Shown here in pieces: positions 1 through 5,585 of a stretch of 11,934 nt of DNA (position 1 is its first letter; each line of letters opens with the position of its first letter). The notes below the pieces were generated by a model that saw nothing but the letters and a program-made list of their open reading frames with translations, did no database searches and was not told the DNA's origin. The stretch is from CAYNEI01 sp964396185. Lineage in GTDB: Archaea; Thermoplasmatota; SW-10-69-26. The DNA lies in the NCBI GenBank assembly GCA_964396185.1, contig CAYNEI010000068.1, positions 1 through 11,934 on the forward strand, in the 5' to 3' direction. Made by a program: the position numbers and the translations under genes.

Positions 1-95
1 GCGACGACCGCGGTGGTGGCGACCAAAGGCAACACCCACCAGACGAGGCGGCGCGTACCGATCGTCGCCCCCTCGCGGCCAGACGTGGGGTGCAC
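1..95 (-). CDS. Partial N-terminus of a probable membrane-anchored protein
   Basis: This is the 5' end of a minus-strand gene that runs off the left edge. A GTG at 95-93 lies one base after the stop codon of the upstream secreted-protein gene, and a GGAGG-containing purine run inside that gene's last codons (about 10 nt upstream) can serve as its ribosome binding site. The visible 31 residues have a polar start, then TRR, then a hydrophobic stretch (LVWWVLPLVATTAVV). This looks like a signal peptide or a type II membrane anchor. The tight spacing implies co-transcription and translational coupling with the secreted protein, so this may be its membrane-bound partner. An ATG at 100-98 overlapping the stop is the alternative start, but it opens a different frame that is rich in Arg, Cys and Ser and has no hydrophobic segment. 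The function is unknown, and too little is visible to assign a family. Confidence 0.5.
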   Translation of the reverse strand, partial: MHPTSGREGATIGTRRLVWWVLPLVATTAVV

Positions 96-96
96 C

Positions 97-1377
97 TCAT
101 CCCCCTCCTTCAGGGGCCGCTAACACGCCGTCGGGGTCATCTACCTGAGGCGATCCTCCCGGATTCGTGGCGCAGCCACCGTCACCGGGGTTCCCCTCGC
201 CTTGCCCGAGCCCTGCCGCACCAGTCGAAGCGAGCCAAGTATCCTCCGTCGCGTTCACGACCCCAGGCGTATTCTCGTTCCACGCGCTGATGGCCTTATC
301 CTTGGCTTCGGCTGACTTGTTCGCGATGACGGCGAACGCTCCGCTCACGTGCTCGTCAAGGCCGAGTGGTAGGGCCTCGCCCTCGTAGGTCGGCGTCACC
401 TGCGGCACCACCGGTAGGATCGTGGTGGCGTTCTCGTAGCTGGCATAGCCGGGGGTGGTGCACGTGACGGCACTGCCGAGCGGGACGACCCAGGAAACGC
501 CCGGGATGCGGGGCGTGGAGGTGTTGGTGACTCCCACGGGGCCGGTGGTCGCGGGATCATCGAGCGCGGAGTCGTTCACGGCTTCGTTGCTGGTGGCGAA
601 CGGGTCGACGTTGCCGATGGGGGTGTCGACGGTGCCGCAGTCGGTGCGGGCGCGGTCGAAGGTGCATCCTTGGGCGGCGGGCACCCTCTTGCCCTCTTCG
701 TCGATCTCGTCCCCGAGGGTGGACTCTTCCTCGTCGACGCATACGACGCCGCTGGGGCCGAAGGGGCACACCCGGTGACCGTCGATGATGACCGTGTACA
801 GCACACCGCTGCCGCCGCCGTCCACGGCCGTGGGTGGCGTCGACGTCTCACAGTCCTGGCCGGCACGGCTCGCGCGGTCGTCCCATGTGAAGTTCTCGAC
901 ACCAACGGTCTCGAGGGCGGACGACACGTTTTCACTACCCACGGTGTCATCGATGGTTCGCAACGTGTCGTCATAGGTGGAGCCCAAGGTGCTGCCGGCG
1001 TGGGGGATTTCGCCGACGATCCGACGCGCGTCCTCACACGGTGAAACGAGGTCGAGGGTCTCGTCGATCTCGCAGGGGACGATGTCCTCGCTGCCGAGTT
1101 CTTCCTCCGTCTCGCAGCTGCTGAACGACCGGACGGGGTCGCTGTTCACCGGCACGTCGTCCACGGGAGACGTCACGTCCTGGGATTCCAGCGGCGTGTC
1201 GGGTGTACGGATGCCCACGCCGTGCCCGTGGACGACCACACCCGCGCCGGTACCGGGGACGTTGACGGTGGTTCCTTCGTCCCCTCCTTCCTCCCCTTCT
1301 TCGGCACCGACGACGCCGGGGATCCCGAGCACGAGGGTGATGGTAAGCAAAATCGATAGTCTACGCTGGTTCGCCAC
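97..1377 (-). CDS. Secreted acidic protein with ten cysteines and seven glycosylation sequons
   Basis: The 426-residue product begins with a typical Sec signal peptide: MANQRR, then a hydrophobic core, then VVGA followed by an acidic EEGEEGGDEG stretch, so cleavage after about residue 25 is likely. No second hydrophobic segment or C-terminal anchor is visible, so the protein is probably released or held by a partner. The mature part is rich in Asp, Glu, Thr, Gly and Pro. It has ten cysteines, an even number consistent with disulphides, and seven N-x-S/T sequons, as expected for an archaeal surface or extracellular glycoprotein. I recognise no catalytic motif or known domain. The start is GTG, chosen because a strong AGGAGG lies 8 nt upstream. 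A TTATCA stretch about 40 nt upstream is a weak TATA candidate. The next gene starts one base after its stop. The function is unknown; adhesin, matrix or surface-layer-associated protein are guesses. Confidence 0.8.
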   Translation of the reverse strand: MANQRRLSILLTITLVLGIPGVVGAEEGEEGGDEGTTVNVPGTGAGVVVHGHGVGIRTPDTPLESQDVTSPVDDVPVNSDPVRSFSSCETEEELGSEDIVPCEIDETLDLVSPCEDARRIVGEIPHAGSTLGSTYDDTLRTIDDTVGSENVSSALETVGVENFTWDDRASRAGQDCETSTPPTAVDGGGSGVLYTVIIDGHRVCPFGPSGVVCVDEEESTLGDEIDEEGKRVPAAQGCTFDRARTDCGTVDTPIGNVDPFATSNEAVNDSALDDPATTGPVGVTNTSTPRIPGVSWVVPLGSAVTCTTPGYASYENATTILPVVPQVTPTYEGEALPLGLDEHVSGAFAVIANKSAEAKDKAISAWNENTPGVVNATEDTWLASTGAAGLGQGEGNPGDGGCATNPGGSPQVDDPDGVLAAPEGGG

Positions 1378-1385
1378 CTAGGAAG

Positions 1386-1391
1386 CCTCCT
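1386..1391 (-). promoter_or_regulatory. Ribosome binding site deciding the GTG start of the secreted protein
   Basis: Read on the minus strand this is AGGAGG, a full match to the anti-Shine-Dalgarno core. It is separated from the GTG codon at 1377-1375 by 8 nt. It fixes the start codon, which is followed directly by the basic n-region of the signal peptide. Confidence 0.75.
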
Positions 1392-1475
1392 CATGCGGGC
1401 ATCGAGAAACGCGCTGATAACTGTTCTGGTGCCGCTGTCGCATGCGCGGTCCGTTGGTCGCACACCGACACGGGA

Positions 1476-1578
1476 ACCGCGGAGGCGAGGAGAGGCGCGA
1501 AGCACGCGGAGACCATGTCCGAACGCGCGTGACGTTCGCTCTCCTCTGCGGCCTCCGCGCTCCCCGCGTCTTCGCGGT
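1476..1578. repeat. Degenerate hairpin-forming intergenic repeat, GC-rich version
   Basis: The two ends are imperfect inverted repeats. The left arm starts ACCGCGGAGGCG. The right arm, read on the opposite strand, starts ACCGCGAAGACGCGG. With a one-base gap the arms can pair over about 35 nt, leaving a roughly 25-nt centre. The element lies between the divergent secreted-protein gene (minus, start 1377) and the small membrane-protein gene (plus, start 1636). It belongs to the same family as the element at 2460-2569: aligned from their tips, the first 24 bases of the two right arms differ only by A/G exchanges. There is no coding potential, target-site duplication or transposase, so it looks like a dispersed, non-autonomous palindromic element or a transcribed hairpin. 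I infer the family relation; the function is unknown. Confidence 0.65.
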
Positions 1579-1635
1579 GGACGCCCTCAAGCGCCTTCCG
1601 CGCCCTTGAAATGCCAGGGCTCCCATCCCAGGGCT

Positions 1636-1788
1636 ATGGTCTCGTGGATCCTCATCGTGGCCGCCATCATCGTGGCCATCCTGATCGTCATCTCGCTCGT
1701 CAAGAAGCTGTTCAAGCTGGCGATCCTCGTGGGAGCCGTCGCGCTCGGGGTCTACTTGGGACTCCAGCTCATGGAGTGGATCGGTTAG
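1636..1788 (+). CDS. Small two-helix membrane protein (50 aa)
   Basis: The product is 50 residues and almost entirely hydrophobic: a first helix (about residues 3-22, very rich in Ile, Val, Leu and Ala), a short basic turn (KKLFK, residues 23-27), a second helix (about 28-46) and the end MEWIG. It is predicted to be a helical hairpin with its positive loop in the cytoplasm. The longer open frame upstream is not used in this call, because it reads through the GC-rich inverted repeat and has Arg/Ser/Pro shadow composition. ATG at 1636 opens exactly at the hydrophobic segment. There is no strong Shine-Dalgarno sequence; a TTGAAA about 25-30 nt upstream could be the promoter of a leaderless transcript. 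No family is recognised; small membrane proteins of this kind often act as regulatory subunits or stress proteins, but nothing here shows which. Confidence 0.65.
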   Translation: MVSWILIVAAIIVAILIVISLVKKLFKLAILVGAVALGVYLGLQLMEWIG

Positions 1789-1803
1789 CGCGCCCCCGGA
1801 TCG

Positions 1804-1992
1804 TCACTGGGGGTCGGGGGTGTCCTTGGAGGCGGCTTCCTCGATCTTCTCGATGATCTCGTAGCCGTTGGCGGACTCGGGGATCCGGTTGAGCGCCGGC
1901 ATGGTCTCGAGCCGCTCCTCGCAGAACGAGAGGAACTCGTCGACGCGGTCCTCTGGGACCAGCACGCGAGCCTCAACGTACTCCGGAGCCAT
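1804..1992 (-). CDS. Small soluble protein of unknown function (62 aa)
   Basis: The 62-residue product is acidic and well balanced in composition, unlike neighbouring shadow frames. It begins with a probable beta strand (EYVEARVLV), followed by an amphipathic helix (PEDRVDEFLSFCEERLETM), a short loop and a second helix (GYEIIEKIEEAAS), ending in an acidic/proline tail. There is no signal peptide, membrane segment or metal motif. The ATG at 1992-1990 has no Shine-Dalgarno sequence. A GGTTAAG lies with its TTAA about 29 nt upstream on the minus strand, which fits a leaderless transcript. It is convergent with the small membrane-protein gene, with only 15 nt between the stops. The family is unknown; a small beta-alpha-alpha regulatory or binding domain is possible. 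Confidence 0.6.
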   Translation of the reverse strand: MAPEYVEARVLVPEDRVDEFLSFCEERLETMPALNRIPESANGYEIIEKIEEAASKDTPDPQ

Positions 1993-2074
1993 GTTGGCGC
2001 CGAGCGGCCACCGGAACTTAACCGTTTCCGACTAGGCAACGGGGGTGTTGCCCATTTCTGTGGAATCCCCCCCG

Positions 2075-2398
2075 TCAGGACCCTTCCCAGATGAGCCGGC
2101 CCCCCTCGCTGGCGTACACCTCGGTGTGACCGCTCTTCACGTGGTAGACGACGTAGTACCCTTCCTGGATCGCGGTCCACTGCGTGACGGGCAGGTAGCG
2201 GGTTACCTCGATGCCGAGCATATCCGTGGTCAGCACGATGTAGCGACCCTCGCTGTCCTGGCCTTTGTCGGTGACCGTGGCACCCATCCCATAGTCCATC
2301 GCGTAGAGCGCCAGTGCCAGCAAGAGCAAGGCCAGCACAAGCCCGCCGACGGCCAGGCCGATCTTGCGCGCGGTCTCAGAGACCATCTTGCCCCCCAT
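2075..2398 (-). CDS. Membrane-anchored small protein of unknown function (107 aa)
   Basis: The 107-residue product has a short basic N-terminus (SETARK), one strong hydrophobic helix (about residues 13-33, rich in Leu, Ala and Gly), then a roughly 75-residue polar domain with predicted beta strands (GRYIVLTTDML, TRYLPVTQW, GYYVVYHV, HTEVYASEGGRLIWEG). The topology suggests an anchor helix with a small domain outside the membrane. I do not recognise the family. The start may be the ATG at 2398, with a purine-rich GAGGGGAG directly upstream, or the ATG at 2386 (MVSETARK), preceded by GGGGGG; the helix is unaffected either way. The gene is divergent from the ketopantoate reductase-like gene, and the second hairpin repeat lies between the two. 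A G-run/C-run pair at about 2040-2073, just past its stop, could form a weak terminator hairpin. Confidence 0.7.
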   Translation of the reverse strand: MGGKMVSETARKIGLAVGGLVLALLLLALALYAMDYGMGATVTDKGQDSEGRYIVLTTDMLGIEVTRYLPVTQWTAIQEGYYVVYHVKSGHTEVYASEGGRLIWEGS

Positions 2399-2459
2399 CT
2401 CCCCTCGCGGTTCAAAAGCCTCTTGGTGGGCGCTTCGAAGTTGGGGCTATCCGAACGTG

Positions 2460-2569
2460 CACCACAAAGACACAACGGGCACAAAGGACGACGAAGGGAA
2501 CGGCCGACGGGGACGCGATCGAGGCCAGGTGATCTTGCGGTTCGTTGTGTCCCTTGTGTCTTTGTGGTG
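2460..2569. repeat. Hairpin-forming intergenic repeat, AT-richer version
   Basis: The ends are inverted repeats. The left arm reads CACCACAAAGACACAA, and the right arm on the opposite strand reads the same 16 bases. Beyond that the arms still agree at most positions, about 26 of the first 30. The roughly 50-nt centre shows no coding potential. The element lies in the divergent intergenic region between the 107-aa membrane protein gene (start 2398) and the ketopantoate reductase-like gene (start 2632), the same placement as the related element at 1476-1578. Directly after its right end a short tandem (TGAGGGTTG, about two copies) follows at 2567-2588. It could be a palindromic dispersed element, a transcribed hairpin, or a barrier between divergent promoters. 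I can see the structure and family relation but not the function. Confidence 0.75.
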
Positions 2570-2600
2570 AGGGTTGTGAGGGTTGTGGGCGAGCGTTCAA

Positions 2601-2608
2601 CCTTTAGC
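2601..2608 (+). promoter_or_regulatory. Possible TATA-like box for the ketopantoate reductase-like gene
   Basis: CCTTTAGC is the most AT-rich spot between the repeat and the gene. Its TTTA lies 26-29 nt before the GTG at 2632, so a start site about 25 nt downstream would give a nearly leaderless mRNA. The match to the archaeal TATA consensus is weak. Confidence 0.35.
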
Positions 2609-2631
2609 AGGGCGCGCCGTTGCAGGGGCCT

Positions 2632-3651
2632 GTGAGCTCGGAGCAGCGAGCCACCGTCGTCGTGGGCCAGGGAGCCATGGGAACGTACTTCGCCACCCTG
2701 CTCGCCCAGGCCGGAGAGCGCGTGCACGTGGTCTCCTCCCGGGCCGAGCAAGCCGATACCACCGAGCTGCGCGTCACCGGCGGCCACGAGCTCTCCGCAG
2801 AGGTCACCCTGGCCCCCGACTTCCCAGCTCATCCGGCCAGCCGGGTGCTTCTGGCAGGCCGGGCCGAGCGCGCCGTCGAACAGGCGCCTGAGGCGAGCAA
2901 GCACCTCGCCGAGGAGGGTGTGGTCGTGCCTTTGCAGAACGGGCTGGCCAGCCTCGAGGTCGCCGCCCGCGTCGGGGAGGATCGCACGGTGCCCATCACC
3001 GTGGGCTTCAATGCGTGCATGCGCGACGAGCGGACCGTGGAGAAGACGAGCCGGGGTGGGGTCACCGTGGGCCACTTCTCCCGCACGACGCGACCCCAGG
3101 CCGAGCGTCTTGTGCGCGAGCTGGTCGGCTCCATGCCGGCCAAGCCCACCACCAACCCCGCCGGGGCCATCTGGAGCAAGTGGTGCATCTCGTGCGCCAT
3201 CAACGGGCTGGCGGTCATCACGGGCCAGGGCGTTGGCCCGCTGACCCGCAAGAGAGCGGGGCGAGACGCGCTCATCGGCATCGTGACCGAGTGCGTCGAG
3301 CTCGCCGAGCTCGAGGGCGTGAAGCTCGAGCGCGTGGCTGGTCCGCTCACACCGAGCACGCTCGCCGGGTCACCCACCGGGCTTGGCGGGGCCCTGCGAC
3401 ACGGGGTTGTGCGTCTGATCGGCCGCGGCTACGGCTCCGTGGTCCCATCGTCGCTGGATGCCCTGCAAGGAGGCCGGGATCCCGAGCTCGACGCGCTCAA
3501 CGGGGAAGCCGTGCACCGTGGCCACCAACACGGCGTGGCGACCCCCTGGAACCGCGCCGTGCACGAGGCCGGCAACACGATCCTTGCAGGCGATCTGGAG
3601 CCCGGCCAGGGCGCCCTGGAGCGCGTCGTCGAGAACGCTCGGGGCGCGTGA
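2632..3651 (+). CDS. panE: Ketopantoate reductase-like NADP-dependent oxidoreductase (PanE/ApbA family)
   Basis: The 339-residue product has the PanE/ApbA architecture. An N-terminal Rossmann fold carries the dinucleotide motif GQGAMG (residues 12-17), and LQNG (Asn103) matches the active-site loop of the family. The C-terminal helical domain begins with IWSKWCISCAINGL, where Lys183 matches the catalytic lysine and Asn191 a conserved asparagine. The VPSSLDAL...PELDALNG segment matches the second signature, with Glu285 at the conserved acidic position. Ser187 replaces the asparagine found four residues after the lysine in the E. coli enzyme. In family members the reaction is 2-dehydropantoate to pantoate with NADPH, leading to coenzyme A; paralogues act on other 2-keto acids. 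GTG at 2632 is preferred to TTG at 2620, because AGGGG lies 4 nt upstream and family proteins start shortly before the Rossmann strand. The gene is followed tightly by the transporter gene. True pantoate activity is likely but not certain. Confidence 0.8.
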   Translation: MSSEQRATVVVGQGAMGTYFATLLAQAGERVHVVSSRAEQADTTELRVTGGHELSAEVTLAPDFPAHPASRVLLAGRAERAVEQAPEASKHLAEEGVVVPLQNGLASLEVAARVGEDRTVPITVGFNACMRDERTVEKTSRGGVTVGHFSRTTRPQAERLVRELVGSMPAKPTTNPAGAIWSKWCISCAINGLAVITGQGVGPLTRKRAGRDALIGIVTECVELAELEGVKLERVAGPLTPSTLAGSPTGLGGALRHGVVRLIGRGYGSVVPSSLDALQGGRDPELDALNGEAVHRGHQHGVATPWNRAVHEAGNTILAGDLEPGQGALERVVENARGA

Positions 3652-3659
3652 GCCATCCC

Positions 3660-4814
3660 ATGTCCTGGCGACCTGGCCCCGGCTTGCTTGTCACCGCCGC
3701 CTTCCTGGGCCCGGGCACCCTGGCCACCGCCACCCTGGCCGGTGCCCAGGCTGGCTACGCGTTGCTCTGGGTGCTCCCCTTGGCCGTGGGCCTGGCTTAC
3801 GTGCTCCAGGAGGCAGCCGCGCGCCTCCAGCTCACCACCGGGCGCCCCCTGGCCCAGCTCATCCGCTCCAGCCTCGGATCCAGCCCGGGTCCCGGCTGGT
3901 GGCTGGCCGCCATCGCCGTGGGAGCCGTCGTGCTCGGCGCGGCAGCCTTCCAAGCCGGCAACCTGGCCGGCGCGGTGCTCGGCCTGGAAGGCCTGGCAGG
4001 TGGCCCCCGCGCGGCCTGGATCATCGCCGTGGCTGACGTCGCCTTCCTGCTGCTCTGGTTCGGCGCCTACCGGCTCGTGGCCACGGTGCTCGCTGGCCTC
4101 GTGGCCCTCATGGCCGGCGCGTTCCTGCTCCAGCTCGCGCTGGTGGGCGTCGATCTCAGCCAGCTCGCAGGCGGCCTGGTCCCCAGCAACACGGACCTTC
4201 GCCTCGCGCTGGCCTTGGTGGGCACCACGGTGGTCCCGTACAACCTGTTCCTCCACGGCTCCGCCATCCAGGCCAGCCACCCCGACCACGACAGCTCGCA
4301 CATCACTGGCATGCGCTACGACCTGGCCGCCAGCCTCGTCGTCGGGGGCCTGGTCACCGCTGCTGTGCTCCTCTCGGCTGCCGCCACGCTCCAGGGCCAG
4401 GACGTGACCTCCGCGGCCGAGATGGCCGCGACCCTGGGCCCGGCACTGGGCCCGCTTGCCCAAGGCGCGCTGAGCATCGGCCTGTTGGCCGCGGGCTTGT
4501 CCAGCGCGATCACCGCGCCGCTGGCTGCAGCCTGGGCGGTGGACCAGCTGCGCGATCGTCGGTCCGATCGCCCTGCGCGGGCCGTCTCCATCCCGGTGCT
4601 CGCCGTGGGCACCCTCGTCGCGCTGCTGCCTGGCGAGCCGGTGCCCCTGATCCTGGCGGCCCAAGTGGCCAACGGGTTCCTGCTCCCGCTGCTGGCCGGC
4701 ATCCTGCTCCTTCTGGCCTGCAGGCCTGGGACCCGGCTGGGTGGCTGGACCTGGACGGGACTGGCCCTGGCCACCCTCATCACGCTTGCCCTGGCGGTTC
4801 GACTCATCGTTTGA
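3660..4814 (+). CDS. NRAMP-family transporter with non-canonical substrate site
   Basis: The 384-residue protein has eleven predicted membrane helices in NRAMP order and is slightly short for the family. The start GLLVTAAFLGPGT..AGAQAGYALLW and the helix-6 segment VVPYNLFLH (residues 191-199) identify the NRAMP fold. At the first unwound helix the classical DPGN is GPGT (17-20), and the helix-6 MPH motif is VPY, so the aspartate, asparagine and methionine that coordinate Mn2+/Fe2+ in characterised members are all missing. I recall a group of bacterial NRAMP homologues with the same GPGT/VPYN pattern, annotated only as divalent metal transporters. The substrate should therefore be left open. 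ATG at 3660 opens 8 nt after the reductase stop. An in-frame GTG at 3648 overlapping that stop (GTGA) would add four residues and is a real alternative. Co-transcription with the upstream gene is likely. Confidence 0.85.
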   Translation: MSWRPGPGLLVTAAFLGPGTLATATLAGAQAGYALLWVLPLAVGLAYVLQEAAARLQLTTGRPLAQLIRSSLGSSPGPGWWLAAIAVGAVVLGAAAFQAGNLAGAVLGLEGLAGGPRAAWIIAVADVAFLLLWFGAYRLVATVLAGLVALMAGAFLLQLALVGVDLSQLAGGLVPSNTDLRLALALVGTTVVPYNLFLHGSAIQASHPDHDSSHITGMRYDLAASLVVGGLVTAAVLLSAAATLQGQDVTSAAEMAATLGPALGPLAQGALSIGLLAAGLSSAITAPLAAAWAVDQLRDRRSDRPARAVSIPVLAVGTLVALLPGEPVPLILAAQVANGFLLPLLAGILLLLACRPGTRLGGWTWTGLALATLITLALAVRLIV

Positions 4815-5036
4815 CCGTCACTCCGGGTGAGGGGCAGGTCATGAAGGCTGGCCTCGCGAACAGGGAGGTAGCGGGAGGGGCGGGACACCGCACGTCCGCT
4901 CGAAGCCCCCCAACACCCTTCCCCACGCGGTCCAGCGACACCCTCCCAACGTCCTGGCCTGCCCCACCCGCTCACGTTCACACCGACCCGGCTCCCGGCC
5001 AGCAAGCCCCGAAGGGCCATCGTCCCCGCCGAGCAC

Positions 5037-5042
5037 TTTATA
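5037..5042 (+). promoter_or_regulatory. TATA box of the response regulator gene
   Basis: TTTATA stands out in a GC-rich, otherwise featureless 259-nt spacer after the transporter gene. It lies 31 nt before the ATG at 5074, so initiation about 25 nt downstream predicts a leader of only 5-10 nt. The GGAGG at 5047-5051 would lie upstream of the start site and is therefore unlikely to act as a ribosome binding site. Confidence 0.65.
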
Positions 5043-5073
5043 CCCCGGAGGACCGAACGTTCGACCGGGTACC

Positions 5074-5562
5074 ATGGACACCTCACAACGACCCGCTGGG
5101 GTCCCCATCGAGATCCTCCTCGTGGAGGACAACCCTGGCGATATCCGGCTCACCCAAGAAGGGTTCAAGGAGTGCAGGGTCCAGAACCACATCCACGTGG
5201 CACGGGATGGCGTGGAGGCCATGGATTTCCTGAAGCAGAGTGGCGAGCACGAGAACGCCCCTCGGCCTGATCTGATCCTGCTCGACCTCAACCTCCCCAA
5301 GATGAGCGGCCATGAGATCCTGGCGGAGATCAAGAAGGACGAGGAGCTGAGATCGATCCCGGTCATCGTGCTCACCACGTCGAGCACCCACGAGGACATC
5401 CTCGCCAGCTACGATCTCCAGGCCAGCTCGTTCATCACCAAGCCCGTGGAGTTCACCAAGTTCCTCGAGGTCCTCAAGGAGCTGGAGCTCTACTGGCTCA
5501 GCGTGGTCAAGCTCCCCGACGTACGCTCGAAGCACGGGGTTCCCAAGCCACCGCACTCTTAG
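5074..5562 (+). CDS. Single-domain response regulator, Rcp1-like receiver
   Basis: The 162-residue product is one CheY-type receiver domain with no output domain. Glu18-Asp19 form the Mg2+-binding acidic pair (LLVEDNPGD). Asp71 in LILLDLNLP is the phosphorylation site. The VLTTSS segment (99-104) supplies the conserved hydroxyl residue and Lys123 (ITKP) the conserved lysine, so all receiver residues are present. The sequence style (VEDNPGDIRLTQE, DLNLPKMSGHE, SYDLQASSFITKPV, ending ELYWLSVVKLP) is that of Rcp1-like receivers, common in phytochrome-linked bacterial systems and in archaea with many histidine kinases. Such proteins act in phosphorelays or by protein contact. No kinase gene lies in this window, so the partner is elsewhere. 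The gene has its own TATA box upstream, and 23 nt separate its stop from hyuA. Confidence 0.93.
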   Translation: MDTSQRPAGVPIEILLVEDNPGDIRLTQEGFKECRVQNHIHVARDGVEAMDFLKQSGEHENAPRPDLILLDLNLPKMSGHEILAEIKKDEELRSIPVIVLTTSSTHEDILASYDLQASSFITKPVEFTKFLEVLKELELYWLSVVKLPDVRSKHGVPKPPHS

Positions 5563-5585
5563 GGTCCTCCGCTGCTTGCCCCCGC

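Noticed and set aside
1393..1635. Longer start for the 50-aa membrane protein
   Set aside because: The extension reads through the GC-rich inverted repeat and has low-quality Arg/Ser/Pro sequence.
2460..2588. CRISPR-like array suggested by repeated CACAAAG words
   Set aside because: The repeats are inverted arms of one hairpin plus a short tandem, not regularly spaced direct repeats with unique spacers.
3015..3659. N-terminal extension of the transporter frame
   Set aside because: It overlaps the reductase gene entirely and is Arg/His/Ala-rich; the NRAMP homology begins just after 3660.
3429..4664. 411-codon minus-strand open frame opposite the transporter gene
   Set aside because: It is an antisense frame kept open by high G+C in third positions, with Gln/Gly/His/Arg-rich composition and no domain; the plus strand encodes a complete NRAMP protein.
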